Shown one piece after another: positions 1 to 11,763 of a DNA stretch of 64,000 bases (the stretch's first letter is position 1; each line of letters starts with the position of its first letter). The translations under genes were made by a program, and so were the position numbers. The stretch is from Brassica napus. Its lineage: Eukaryota > Streptophyta > Magnoliopsida > Brassicales > Brassicaceae. The stretch lies in contig NC_063452.1 of the NCBI RefSeq assembly GCF_020379485.1, positions 26,728,770 through 26,792,769 of the forward strand, read 5' to 3'. The notes under the pieces are model-generated. The model saw only the letters and a program-made list of their open reading frames with translations, did no database searches and was not told where the DNA came from.

Positions 1-141
1 TACATTCGTTGTTCAGATGATGATTGCACCTGGCGTGTTCGTGCAGATGGATTAACAGGCTCATCGTATTTTATCATCAAAAAGTATGTACCTGATCATT
101 CATGTGCTGCATCCAATAGGAAGGATTGTCACAACAGTTAA
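1..141 (+). pseudogene. MULE transposase N-terminal fragment (MuDR-type domain)
   Basis: Reading frame 1 runs open from the window edge for 46 codons and then stops at 139-141. It carries the Cys/His pattern of the plant MuDR N-terminal domain: a CxxxxC pair followed by W (CSDDDCTW), the stretch SSYFIIKKYV, then HSC. In plant Mutator-like transposases this domain precedes the DDE catalytic core, but here nothing of the core follows. The piece converges on the Ulp1-type protease pseudogene on the other strand. Elements combining a MULE transposase and a Ulp1 gene (KI-MULE/Kaonashi) are known in plants, so both are probably remnants of one element that starts left of the window. The domain call is by motif only. 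Confidence 0.6.
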
Positions 142-265
142 ATCGAGCAACTAAATGTTTCAAATAAAGTAAAAAATAAAGAGTAACTACAAGAATCAAA
201 TACAAGAGTCAAATAAGAGAGCCAATAACAACCTATTTCCTTAACAAGTCATAAACAAAAGAACT

Positions 266-1501
266 TCAATCAAGTTCCACTAGAGGATTTGTGATCGTCT
301 TTGGAGGAGTGTATTGTGTCATTCTCAAAATAAGCTCATGATCATTGGCAGCTTCCCATAGGTGGTAAGCAATCTTTTGGAGCGCTTCTCGAATGTTGTT
401 GTCATTCACCAGGGAGAAGTCCAAGCCTAGAAGATGACATTCAATGTGCTTCATGGCATATACTCCACAATCACTGTTACTCTTGTTTAGTAAGTAGGGC
501 ATTGGGGTGTAACTGACAGTATATTGCCTGACCTTGAGTTGCTGCCGACTCTTTGAAGAGTGAACAGATTTGACAATTCTAGGGATGAGAAAGGCAAATG
601 GCTCCACTTCCTTGTTGTGTTTCAATCCCTCATAGTCAAAGACCTCTATCGACCGAGAAACAAAGTTGACACACATATAGATCCAGTGTTTACCGACATT
701 TAGAGGCACATACATGCGTGTAACGTCAAGATCCCACATCAGTCATGTTCGTTAGTGTGCTGGAAGTTCACCAATGTCGTACCGGTGAAGCAGTTCTGAT
801 ACTTTGAATTTCTTCTTGTCCTTCCGAAACTCTTCGAAAGAGGTCTTCATTTGATTACTGAACATGCAACTCATGAATGCTACTTTACTTGGTTCCCATC
901 ATCGCAAAGTAGTCCTCTCAGTGAATAAGTACATCATAGCATCAATTTTCTGAAAATTTTATAAGAGATTGTAAGTCGTGCACTGAAAATATTAAGGAAC
1001 AAATTTAGACTCACGTGATTCAAAAGACATTCTGTAGGTCCCATGACGCGTGCTGCTAACTCACTTGTTAACATAGAAGGTCCTATTTTCAGTTCACTGC
1101 AATGCAAAATTCAGTTAAAAATGATACTATTCTAACGTTTTAAGAAACAATATAAACTTACTTGGAAGTTGAGGACCACTCAATTATTTTGGCCCATGAA
1201 TCCTCAGGGACAAACACTAGTGAGTGATCAATGTCATGCACCCGGTCCTCAAGTAATTCCTCATCTTTCAGAGTAGGTGGTTTCCAATCCGGAGGCTTAA
1301 ATGAAGACAGTGGAGTAACCCATTCTGCTGGTTCTTCGTCCTTGATTTTTTGTGAGGGATCAAAACCTTTAACATGTGATGCTTGAGAAAGGTTTTCCAA
1401 GGCGTCTTGTAAAGATTCTTGCATCCCCTTATCTACATAGTTCGATGATTGTGACAAATTCTTCAAAAAATCAAACATGTCATCGTCATCAGTTTTAACT
1501 T
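266..1501 (-). pseudogene. Ulp1-type (C48) cysteine protease pseudogene of a MULE
   Basis: Three exons can be read on the minus strand: about 1501-1164, 1105-1016 and 953-266. The last encodes the C-terminal catalytic core of a Ulp1/SENP-like SUMO protease: a His in KHWIYM, an Asp in VFDYEG and the nucleophile Cys in NSDCGVYAMKHIECH. It is the class carried as a second gene by KI-MULE transposons, where its role is unknown. The last exon is interrupted by in-frame stops at 899-901, 752-754 and 743-745. The catalytic 157-codon tail from 739 is still open, but the full product cannot be made. An acidic segment precedes the protease core. The N-terminal part of the usual protein was not found; only a possible leader exon lies near 1900-2060. 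Confidence 0.75.
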
Positions 1502-2270
1502 CCTGTAAATAAAGCCAAGCATAACAACATTAATAGCAAATAGAGTCAACATAACAAGCATAACAACATTAATAGCAAATAGAGTCAACATACTGACAAA
1601 ATTACATTACAAAATGGCCAAGCCAACATGTCATAGTTATCAAAAACATAAACTCATTAGCCTTTTCAAGTCCATTACGAATTCAAAACACAAAACAAAG
1701 TCGATACCAAACAAAATAGAATTCAGAATCGTAGAGAACAAGAACCACAATGACCTCACAATCAACTCAACCCACAAACGACAATCAAAACCATAAACGC
1801 GAATCGATTTGTATTTTTAAACAATTCAAGCTCTTTATACTACATACACATAAACAAAAATGAACAAAAAGAAAAAAAATCATAAAGGGGATTTCCAAAC
1901 CCTAACCTTCAATTCTTTGTAATCGATGGTTCTCAAAGAGTAAAGACGACAGAAGGAGGACGAAGGAGAGACGTGACGACGATATCGTCGTCTCCGACGA
2001 ACTTAGACGGACAAAATAAAGAAAGAGTCAGACGGCGGAATCGCCTCTGCGTTTTAGAAACGGGAGTCGGAGACAAAGAAAGTGATGTTTTTTTTACTAC
2101 TCCGTTTCCTTTTTAGTTCTTACTATTAACCGTATTTTATTAAAAAGGACAAAACAGGTTTTTCATTTTTTTTTGTTCTAAAGGGATAAAAATTGGATTT
2201 TTTATTCTAAGGGGACAAAGGTATGCTTCTTTTGTTCTTTATCGGCAAAAATCCCTAATTTATTTATGTA
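1502..2270. mobile_element. 5' part and terminus of the Ulp1-bearing MULE
   Basis: No credible coding exon is visible apart from a possible leader near 1900-2060, which has GC-richer sequence with repeated GTCGTC/GACGAC runs just upstream (minus strand) of the protease gene. Around 2150-2270 the sequence becomes a low-complexity T-rich tract with AAGGGATAAAAATTGG and a similar AAGGGGACAAAGG unit, which looks like an element end. No inverted partner or target duplication can be checked because the other end lies outside the window. A 35-base direct repeat (AATAGCAAATAGAGTCAACA and neighbours) occurs twice at about 1530-1590. Confidence 0.35.
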
Positions 2271-3539
2271 GTTTAGCGTGGAAAATTCGTCGTATCCAGA
2301 CAGCTAATTTCTGGAAAAAAAATCAACTGATATGATGAAGTTTCGGGAGCTTTTACCTGTAGATTGGATTTGCATCACCTAAAGATTTCAATATGTCACA
2401 CACACAACATCATGCATGAGTCATAGTATCGACATAATCCATCAATTAATTCAAGTGCCTGGATACGAGTCGTACGACGTTGACTAGTAAAACCAAGTCG
2501 AGTGGAAAATGTATTTGCCTGACAATACACTTTGAATTGACTTATAAAATTATATCTTACATATCAAAATACCATCTAGATATTTCAATATCGACTGCGA
2601 GTCTATTACGATACTCGTTTTGAGTAGTGATCAGTGTTCACATTTTATGATCAATTCTATATATGATATTGTGTTATTGATTTAATAATTTCTAAATACT
2701 AGTTAGAATTTGATATTAGTTTTTATTTACTACATATTTTTTTTTAAAAAAATGAAACGTTTTCAGATTCAAAGTAAAAATACTTAAAATATAAACGAGC
2801 CTTGTTATTTTTAATGGATGTGTACCACTTTTTTGCTCCAAAAAAGGAAGTCCTTGTTTGAAATGAAATCATCACTACAATGTACAATCAGATCGTTTTC
2901 GATGGTTCTCCGGACCGAACACAATTGCTATGTTTTTATCTCAATAGTACTTTGTGTTTGGCTCAAAAGCTCAGAAGTTTATTCACATTTCTCTTCCTCT
3001 GTTTTTGTATATACAGTATAGTAACATGCTTATTTTTCTTCTTCTTACAGTTCCTTTCTTCTTGCATTTCTCAGTTCGTTGAGTTGAATATATAATTGGA
3101 CTAATTTAGAAACTCCAATTATAATCAACCGTTGAAAAGAAACCTTAGGAAACCTAAGAATAACAGCTAACCCCTGACGGTAATGCTCAGATTGGTTTAG
3201 CTTCTATGAATGACAATTTTAAACCTTATCTACTCTCTCAGCTTGTGCAATTTTTAGCAAAACCTTCAGGAGAAGAATTAACAGTGATTATAATAGTCAA
3301 CGATTCCTATCATTTGAAACTTGTCTAATAATAACCAAAAGAGCTACATCCAAAGAGAGAGAGAGATCATCTGCTGAAAAGGGTTGAAGAAAAGCAATTC
3401 TTTCTTTCTTCGCACGTCTTCTTTTAAAAGAATTACCTGAAAACATATTCATCAAGAAAGAGAACTCTCTTTCTAATGGATTCTCCTGATTAAATCCTCT
3501 TTTGGTTGAGAAATAAATTTCTCGACTTCATTACTCGCA
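2271..3539. promoter_or_regulatory. Upstream region of the CHUP1-like gene
   Basis: This is 1.27 kb of AT-rich DNA with no believable ORF. It should contain the promoter and 5' UTR of the gene starting at 3540. A pyrimidine/purine-rich leader with GAGAGAGAG at about 3356-3366 lies within 200 bases of the start codon. No canonical TATA box can be chosen with confidence among many AT tracts. Confidence 0.35.
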
Positions 3540-6500
3540 ATGTCGAGCGGGAGGCTTTGCGGCTTCAAGCCAATAACGTTCTGTCGCAAGCTCACAAGAT
3601 TGCAGGTTTGTCTTTTACAATTCAATTCATCAGTTGTTTGTATTAGTATTTTATTTGTTAACTTTAAATGAAAAATTTAATACAAACAAAAGGGTTGTTG
3701 TGTACTGTTTTCATTGAATTTCTCAGAAGTGTTTCAAAAGAATACCAAATATGTTTTCTAACATTTGATTTTTTTTTTTTAAAATTGTTTTTGCATGTAA
3801 ATAATATTTCCTTAATTTCTTAACTATCACGTTTGCTTTTGCCTTACATGTTAAAATGCTAGTTTGAGGACAAGATTCTTGATTTCTTAGACTTTTACAT
3901 TTTTGAAGGTTAATAGGGCTATATAAATATTCAAAGAACAGCAAATTTAATTCACATATAAATATTCAAAGGAAAAAAAGTTATTAAGACTAAGATTATA
4001 TATATATATATTGAAATAGTCAAGGGTTTCTGATGTTTTTAGGTTGCAAGAGGGCTTGCTCTAAAGAAACTTATCAAGGGCAAACACGATTTTAGACGTG
4101 CATCAACATCAAAGAACAATGTCGAAAAAAAGAAGAGTAAAAAGATCAAAAGCACAGCTTCACAGACACCTTCCGTTGCAGAAGCTTCTCCAAAGAGCTT
4201 CAAATCTCCAAAACAAGCTACTGCTTCAGGCAGCGCGGTGTCTCCTTTGTCGGTACAGAAGAAACCAAACACACCGAGACACAACGATTTCGAAGGTTCT
4301 TCACCAAAATGTACAGCAAATTTCATATTAATGGTGGAACTGAGAAAGAACATCTTCTCTTTCAGAGATATGATTGACTTGCCTTCTCTTGATGGTTCTC
4401 TATCTGTCACCGAGGTGATCATTTCTCTTGACATAACATCTTATTCAGGGGCTGACCCTAAGATTTATAGGCTTATAAAAACCTGATGGATCCATACATA
4501 TACATATATATATATATATGTTTTGGATCGTGTGGCGCCGGATGATCTATATATATATTAAGTATTTAAAATTTGGAGCCAGGCGGAATATTTCGTCCTG
4601 ATTTTATTAAATTCTTCTTTATGTATTTTTATGTTTGTTTTGTAGATCATAACACATACAATGAAGGATCTACAAAAGCTTTCTCCAGAGATTGTAACCA
4701 TTAACCAATCTTTTGACATGGAAGGAGCTGAGATGGATAAGGTACACAGAAGGGGTTTAAAGAGTTTTTGAATTACATAATAAACATTACTTTGCAAGAA
4801 AGAGAAAAAAAGAAGTAAATAATAATTTTTGAGTTAGGGTTATTTGTTTTACTTGATGAGTCTTGTTGATCTGATTGATTGACTCCCAGAAATGCCCCAA
4901 AAACAGATGTTGATTTTCTTCTACGAGGATCTCAGAGCCATTGGTGATTCTTGGATTATGGATAGTGACTGGATTTATCGGTCCAAGTACAGGAACAGTG
5001 GAGTTGGCAAGAACAAGTCAGATCGTCTTGGTTTGTTTACTACAACCAACCAACACTTTGTTTGAAGGATCTTGTTGATAAACAACACTCTTCTTGAACT
5101 TTTCTTTTTGTTTCTCTTTGCAGTGGAACATGTTTTAGCAGCTCTTGATGGACTCATCAAGATGACAAAAGAAAGATTTGGTATGATGGATCTTGACTCT
5201 GATGGAAGAAAGAGTTTTAAAGGTGTTCCATCAGAAGCAAGAAGAAGCTTTAGAAGATCTGTGTCCTATTCAGAAAGCAACAACTCTTTTTTCCCTTCTC
5301 CACTAACACCGAGATCGGTTATTCCCGGGACAATGATGTCTAGTAGTAGCTCAACATCTCCGAGTCTTTGGAACTTAAGAGCTCAAGCTTTGGATAAGTT
5401 AAGCCCTGTTGATTTGAAGCAGCTCGCGATGCGGATACTGTCGCGTAGAGACTCAGACAGCCTTCAAGATCTTGATCTCAAGAATATTATAGAAGAAGAA
5501 CAAGAAGAGAGTGAGAAATTAGGAGAGGACGATGAAGATAACGACTCCTCTGTTTCAGAAACAGAGGATCATAGCAAAAGTTCTGAAACAGAGCATGAGA
5601 CTGAAGGAGAGCATCATATTGAAAGTTCTGGAACAGAGCATGTGGTGACTGATGGAGAGCATCATAAGGAAGGTTCTGAAACAGAGCATGAGGATCATAG
5701 TGAACCCACAACTTCAGAGACAGACTCCACAGAATCTTTTCAAGAAGCAATCTCAGTAACTAAACTGGCACCACCTTCTCCACCACCGCCACCACCGTCT
5801 CCCTCACCATCATTTCTCAATAAGAAAGCTACTCCTCTCTCACAGCCACCTCCATCGTCACCACAGCCAGGAAGAAAAACTCTTTCTCCTCCACCACCGC
5901 CACCACCTTCAAGAAGACATGACTCTGGAGGTAATAGTCCGACCACGCCGGCACCTCCAGCACCACCGGGCAGCGGAAGAACCTTGCGTGGAAAGAGAAC
6001 AACTAGCAAACTTAGAAGATCAGCACAGATTGCTAATCTCTATTGGGTTCTCAAAGGGAAGCTTGAAGGCCGCGGCGTCGAAGGGAAGCCGTCAAAAGCA
6101 AGTAAAGGGCAAAACAATGTTCCAGATAAGTCTCCTGTTAAAGGTGCTAGATCAGGAATGGCTGATGCACTTGCAGAGATGACAAAAAGGTAAAAGACTT
6201 GCGTCACAAGTCATCTCTTTATGTCTTTTGAGTTTTTGACTCTTTTGTTTTTGTGTCACAGGTCGAGTTACTTCCAGCAAATCGAAGAAGATGTTCAGAA
6301 ATACGCAAAATCAATCGAAGAGTTGAAATCTTCAATACAGAAATTTCAGACAAAAGACATGAAAGAGTTGCTCGAGTTTCATAGCAAAGTGGAATCTGTT
6401 CTTGAGAAACTAACCGATGAAACACAAGTACGTTGTCTTCAAGTATATATATATATATATGGTTCTTTCTTAAACTAAACTTGGTTCGGTTCTTTAGGTT

Positions 6501-7239
6501 CTTGCGAGGTTTGAAGGTTTCCCTGAGAAGAAACTAGAAGCCATAAGAACAGCTGGTGCTGTGTATAAGAAGTTAGATGGGATTCTAGTTGAGCTCAAGA
6601 ACTGGAAGATTGAGCCGCCACTAAACGATCTTCTCGACAAGATTGAGCGTTACTTCAACAAATTTAAAGGAGAAATCGAAACGGTGGAACGAACAAAAGA
6701 TGAAGAAGCTAAAATGTTCCAGAGACACAACATTAATATCGATTTCGAAGTTCTTGTCCAAGTCAAAGAAACAATGGTTGATGTTTCATCAAACTGCATG
6801 GAGTTAGCATTAAAGGTATATATCACTGTTCAAGAAATGGACAGGCGGTAATCAGACGCTTTATAGGGATTTCTTTTAAAGGATCGTTTTAGAAAAATCA
6901 TTTCGTTTATAATCAATTTGCTGCCTAAACGCAGACCGGTTCTTAGAACATTGGTAGATATACATATAAATCAAGAATTTGGTTCTCTGAAACTGATTAG
7001 ATCTATATGTTCTGTAGGAGAGGCGAGAAGCGAATGAAAATGCGAAGAACAGTGAAGAAAGCAAGATGAATAATGTGAAGGAAGAGAGAGCTAAAAGGCT
7101 ATGGAGGGCTTTTCAGTTTGCTTTCAAGGTTTATACATTTGCAGGAGGACATGATGAACGAGCAGATCATTTAACACGACAACTTGCACATGAGATTCAG
7201 ACAGATCCTGATCAAGCCGATTCATCCAACATGTCCTGA
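3540..7239 (+). CDS. Proline-rich CHUP1/IPGA1-like protein (At4g04980-like), 809 aa
   Basis: Eight exons join in one frame: 3540-3605, 4043-4414, 4646-4741, 4907-5030, 5124-6189, 6262-6427, 6498-6815 and 7018-7239. All junctions are GT-AG and the total is 2430 nt. The product starts MSSGRLCGFKPITF. It has a basic Lys/Ser-rich N-terminal part, then an acidic stretch with repeated SETEH-type units at about residues 365-425, a polyproline region at about 430-525, and a basic block (RRSAQIANLYW). A helical and probably coiled-coil C-terminal half ends near QFAFKVYTFAGGHDE, which resembles the end of the CHUP1 family (plastid-actin attachment and petal-growth proteins). By its place next to callose synthase 11 I infer it is the counterpart of Arabidopsis At4g04980. 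The molecular role of that member is not known to me. No breaks are seen. Confidence 0.85.
3996..4012. repeat. TA microsatellite in intron 1
   Basis: An alternating TATATA run lies just before the second exon of the CHUP1-like gene. Similar short TA runs occur at about 4500-4518 (intron 2) and 6444-6460 (intron 6). Confidence 0.8.
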
Positions 7240-7593
7240 TGCCAGGAATGCTGAAATCAAGAAGATATTGACGCTTGAAAGATGATTGTAAATTTGCAAC
7301 ATAACATTTTTGTGGGTGTCTAGTTTTGATTTTGGAGCAATTCAAAGAAACAGAGAATGTTTTTTTCCATTTCGTATATATAATTACATGGACTGTTAAT
7401 CTCATCTAGTCTCTAATCCGAGGAAGTTATGGGGTTTAAGGCTTAGAAGTTCTTAGTTATCCAAATAAGTCAAAATAATTACACGACATAGGAAGCAATA
7501 AAGCAAAGATTATAAGAAAAAGTCAACGCAGATGCCAAGAGAAGATAGGTTTCGAAAAGAAGAAAAAAAAACATTAAAGTCAACGACAATGTT

Positions 7594-8040
7594 TCAAAAG
7601 AAACCATAAAAGTCAACAACATACTCTTCTTCAAGAACATTGTCTTCCATGGTTATCTCGTTATTATCTATATGATCCTCTCTTTCTGGATCTTCCTCGA
7701 TCATATCAATGTCTTCTTCTTCTTCTTCTAGAGGTTCTTGAGAGGAGAAGGCTATTCTCTTCACTTCCCTTTCATCTTCTGTCTCCACAACTGAAGCTGT
7801 CAACATATCAAAGCGTTGTGATTGGAACACGGAGCCAAATCAATCAGATAAAGACGAAACACCAAGGCATATAGTTTTATGGGTTTTGTTATAGAACAAC
7901 TTACATATCTTTCTCTTTCCTAATGAAGTTTCTTCTCCTTGAAGATTATTTTGCATATATGGGGTCTTGTCTTCATTTACTTCCATGAAAGAAGAGTTTG
8001 AGAGTTCATAGAAAAAACACAAAGATGTTGGGTTTGACAT
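7594..8040 (-). CDS. Small acidic protein, 112 aa, unknown function
   Basis: Two exons, 8040-7905 and 7796-7594, join across a GTAAGT...ACAG intron of 108 bases with phase kept (136 + 203 nt = 113 codons with stop). The product starts MSNPTSLCFFYEL. It has a basic KRKI patch before the splice, then a strongly acidic C-terminal half (runs of Glu, DIDMIEEDPE) and ends VVDFYGFF. I do not recognise a domain. It lies between the callose synthase and the CHUP1-like gene, where Arabidopsis, as I recall, also has a small unnamed gene (At4g04972). The match in position, not sequence, is the basis for that suggestion. A nuclear or acidic-adaptor role would be a guess. Confidence 0.6.
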
Positions 8041-8209
8041 TCTTTGATGAACAGATCTCTCAACGTTGTTCCGAGTTATAAATTAAAAATTAGGATTTCA
8101 CTAGTGAGTCAGTGACAAACTATATAGACATTTGTTTCTGTTCAAATGACTTAAATGATTTGAATATCCCAGTCTCTCTCTATTTTAGTATTTAATGTGC
8201 AAGTAATTA

Positions 8210-8219
8210 ATTTTTAATT
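8210..8219. repeat. MULE target-site duplication, left copy
   Basis: The 10-mer ATTTTTAATT here is repeated exactly at 11518-11527, immediately outside the other end of the element. MULE insertions usually duplicate about 9 bases (8-11). Confidence 0.8.
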
Positions 8220-8560
8220 GGAAAAAACGTCAATAAAATCCCAAACTTAACAAAATAAGCTAAAAAAGCCTCAATTTTTAAGTAAACCAAAATATTCTCA
8301 AACTTTAAAAAAAATTCCAAAATAATCATAAACTTATGTTTGACTCTGTCGTTTTAAGCATCCCCAAGTCAACTGTTAACTTTTTATAAACTTCCGTTAA
8401 TTAATAAACGATGAGTTTTACTCTATCATAAAAAAAAAAAACTCGTCGTCTTCTCTTTTTCTCCATCGATAACAATCCCTAATTCCCAATATCATTCACC
8501 TAAATCCATAGATTACTACACAGGAATCAAGCTTAACTCTTGACTATTTGAAGAAAACAG

Positions 8561-10498
8561 ATGGAGAGGCCGAAGAAGCTTGATCATAAACGTCGTAAGA
8601 AGAAAGCTACATCGAATGAAACAATTGAAGAGGAGCACGATGCAGGGAAAGGTCGTGGGCTTGAACGAATCACCGCAGAGGAGAGACGCAACGAACCTCG
8701 ACCTGACACTGAGAGAGACTGTCATGATGAGGATGTTGACCGAGATGATGGAGAAGGAGATGGTGGTGATAACGAAGAGGATGAGGTTGAAGAAAATCAA
8801 GTAGAAGAGAATGGAGAAAATGGATTAGACGTGGAAGAAGAGAACTGTGAGGACTTATCACAATATTTTGGAGATGTCGCGAGAGAAGAAGAAATGTAAG
8901 TGATGGAGAGAGTGGTGATGATATTTGGGATGATGAGAAGATACCGGATCCATTATCTTCCGACAAAGACGAAGAAGAGGTAGAACGAAGAGAGTTGTTT
9001 TCCAATAGTGTTGACAGTGAAGAGCTTTTGGCATTGGGGAAGACATTTGCTTGTGCAGCAGTATTTCAAGTTGGCATTGTTACGGTACTCTCTGAAGACC
9101 TGTTATGACATTAAAATGTACAAGTCTACATCAAGGAAGATGGGTGCGAGATGCTCTGATGTTGAGTCGAATTGCCCTTGGAGGATTTACTGTTCTTACG
9201 AACCAAGGAGGCACAAGATGCAAGTGAAAGTGTATATCAATGAGCATAATTGCATGAGATCAGACTACTCAAAGATGCTTAAGGTATCGTCAATTGCTTG
9301 GCTGTTTGCGGAGAGGTTAAGGATCAACAGGAAGTTTACGAAAAAGGAGATGGCTGAAGAGGTCAAGAGAGAGTACAATTTGATTGTCACAGAGGAACGA
9401 TGTGCAAAAGCGAAGTCTAAGCTATTCCGACAGAGAAAAACAAGCCATGAAGTGCATTTCTCACGTATATGGGATTATGAAGCCGAGATAAAAAGGTCCA
9501 ATCAGTATACATCAATGGTTATTGAGACTATTCCCGGTGCTACTCCAGGAAGCAAGCAAAGGTTTGACAGGTTATATGTTTGTTTCACATCTCAAAGAGA
9601 ATCTTGGATAGAATCATGTCGACCTATCATTGGGCTAGATGGTGCATTCTTGAAGTGGGATATTAAAGGGCATCTACTAGCTGCTGTAGGAAGAGATGGA
9701 GACAACAGGATTGTGCCAATTGCTTGGGCTGTTGTTGAGGTTGAAAATAATGTGAACTGGGAATGGTTTGTGAAGCTTTTGAAATCGGATTTAGGACTGC
9801 AAGAAGGAGCAACAACAACAATAATATCCGACAAGCAGAAGGTTTGTGGTGCGCTAATTTCTGCTTTTTTGTGTTGTGCTTATTTGATTGTGTCTTCTTA
9901 TCAACAGGGACTTGTGAATGCTGTCAAGAATGAGCTTCCAGAAGCTGAACACCGAATGTGTTCAAGACATATCCTTGCAAACTGGAAAAGAGACAATAAA
10001 GATCCTGAATTAGAGAGATTATTTTGGAAGATAACAGGAAGCTACACTCTAGGGGATTATCAAGAGCATATGGACACACTAAAAAAATATTGCTCAGGTG
10101 CCTTTAACTCCCTTCAGAAAACAAACCCCAATACATGGTCAAGAGCTTTTTTTAGGTTAGGATCAGATTGCAATGACAACCTTAACAACCTTAGTGAGTC
10201 ATTCAACAAGACAATTAGAGAAGCTAGAAAAAAGCTATTGTTGGAAATGTTAGAGGATATAAGAAGGCAATGCATGGTTCGTAATGCCAAAAAAGCTATC
10301 ATTGCTTCACATAGTAAACAACTATGATAGAAAAAAAGGAGCTAATGAATCTTCAAAACTGGGACGAGAAAAGCGTATGATGACTTGTTCTAATTGCCTA
10401 GACACTGGTCACAACAAAACTACATGTTCTAATCCGACAGCTGAAAGAGAACCAAAAAGGCCAAGGGGTCGGCCAAGACTTCAAGATGTGCTATTTTT
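8561..10498 (+). pseudogene. MULE transposase gene, frameshifted and internally deleted
   Basis: The start at 8561 opens a 112-codon acidic N-terminus that ends at 8897-8899. The homologous reading continues in another frame from about 8890 (SGDDIWDDEK) and returns to the first frame near 9060, so two compensating frameshifts are needed. From 9110 the frame carries the MuDR-type zinc domain (CPWRIYC, HNC), then the DDE core with the first Asp in IIGLDGAFLKW, the second in IISDKQK, and the CSRHILANWKR motif. A 66-base GT-AG intron (9842-9907) inside the core is in frame and open. After IIASHSKQL the expected SWIM zinc-finger region is missing. The sequence jumps to a CCHC knuckle (CSNCLDTGHNKTTC, about 10384) and a PKRPRGRPRLQ basic tail. 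The catalytic core looks fairly young, but the whole gene is broken. Confidence 0.8.
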
Positions 10499-11334
10499 TC
10501 TTTTTGTTAATCACTTGTTTAGTCGAGAACATGTTGTATATGTCGCTTACACTTGCGTTTTTTGTAGGAGGAATCAACACAAGGTTTTTCACAAGAACAA
10601 TCTCAAGATTAATCAATTCTTCTTTTTTTATTATGTAATGGTTCAGACCATCTCTTTTGTTATGTTACGACTAAAACCATCTCTTTTCTTATGTTATGGC
10701 TGAAACCATCTCTTGTGTTATGTAATGACTAAAACAATCTCCTTTATTATGTAATGACTCAAAACTCTCATCTCCTCTCATTTTGTTAACAGCACATCAT
10801 GGATAACACGTCTTTCTTGTTACACGCCTTTTACGTCTGTTACGTTTCTTTGTCATCTCCTCTCCTGTGACCCAAACGGTTCCAACTATCTCTTTTATTA
10901 TTTTGTTTAACACCATAACAACATATCTTCTTAATCATCATGAACAACACATGTTCTTAAACATCAAAGCAACACAATTTCTTAAACAATATAGCAACAA
11001 ATTGTTTCAAAGAAGTCTAAAACAATAACTTCTCAGACCAAATTTTCTTAACATATCATCATTTATATCGGTTTTGGTCAGAGAAAATTTGCCCCTATCT
11101 CTTTTACTCACGCACCTGAAGAACGCTCGACCAGGATTTTCTTGCGTCCTAGACGTGTACATTTCACAAGCTCATGACATACACACTTGCTTGGAAATCC
11201 ACGAGCTTCTGAGTTGATCCCATGGTGAAGAGGAATTTTTTTTTCCTGGGAATTAAGGATTTGCAGAGTCGATGAAGAAGAAGAAAAGACACGAGTTTAT
11301 GTTTTTAATTATGGAGTAAAACACATCGTTTCAC
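10499..11334 (+). mobile_element. MULE 3' noncoding region
   Basis: Non-coding DNA lies between the transposase remnant and the right inverted repeat. About 10630-10760 holds four or five diverged copies of a unit like TTATGTAATGACTAAAACCATCTC, a short internal tandem array. No other gene is visible. Confidence 0.6.
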
Positions 11335-11517
11335 TATTTAACAGAAGTTTAAGAAAAATTAACGGTTAACTTCGGGGTGTTTAAAAAGGCTTAGTCAACA
11401 TAAGTTTAGGATTATTTTAGGAAATTTTTGAAAGTTTGAGAATTTTTTGGCTTACCCAAAAGTTGAGGATTTTTATAGCTATTTTGGTTAGTTCGGGATT
11501 TAAATGACGTTTTCCCC

Positions 11518-11527
11518 ATTTTTAATT
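11518..11527. repeat. MULE target-site duplication, right copy
   Basis: Exact copy of the 10-mer at 8210-8219, abutting the terminal CCCC of the element. Confidence 0.8.
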
Positions 11528-11763
11528 TCTTGAATATACATTTCTTTGTTTGGAGTAAATGTGGTCAATTAGTGGAAAAGACTGGCCCTTATCCTTATGG
11601 AACTGTAATTAATGACGTTAGAATAAGGATAATAGAAAGAATCAACTTACAAAATGACCGACCAGTTCAACTTCAACCATTGGATCACCACCGATTAGGT
11701 AATTTTTTCAACTCTATAGAAAGTCAATGATGTGTGGACTCACAAGCTCATTTAAACTTAGAA

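Larger units (their letters stand above)
8220..11517 (+). mobile_element. Mutator-like transposon (MULE) with ~185-bp terminal inverted repeats
   Basis: The left end (GGAAAAAACGTC...) and the inverse of the right end (GGGGAAAACGTC...) match over roughly 185 bases with scattered mismatches: 8220-8405 against 11517-11335. Both inverted repeats contain the sub-motifs ATTCTCAAACTTT and TAAACTTATG. The element is flanked by a 10-bp duplication. It holds one transposase-like gene (8561 to about 10500), which has frameshifts and an internal deletion, so this copy is probably not autonomous. It sits in the spacer between the small acidic gene and the callose synthase. Confidence 0.85.

Noticed and set aside
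5740..6009. Glycine-rich 89-aa frame on the minus strand
   Set aside because: It is the mirror of the polyproline exon of the CHUP1-like gene.
8670..9046. Ser/Leu/His-rich minus-strand frames
   Set aside because: Antisense of the acidic MULE N-terminus.
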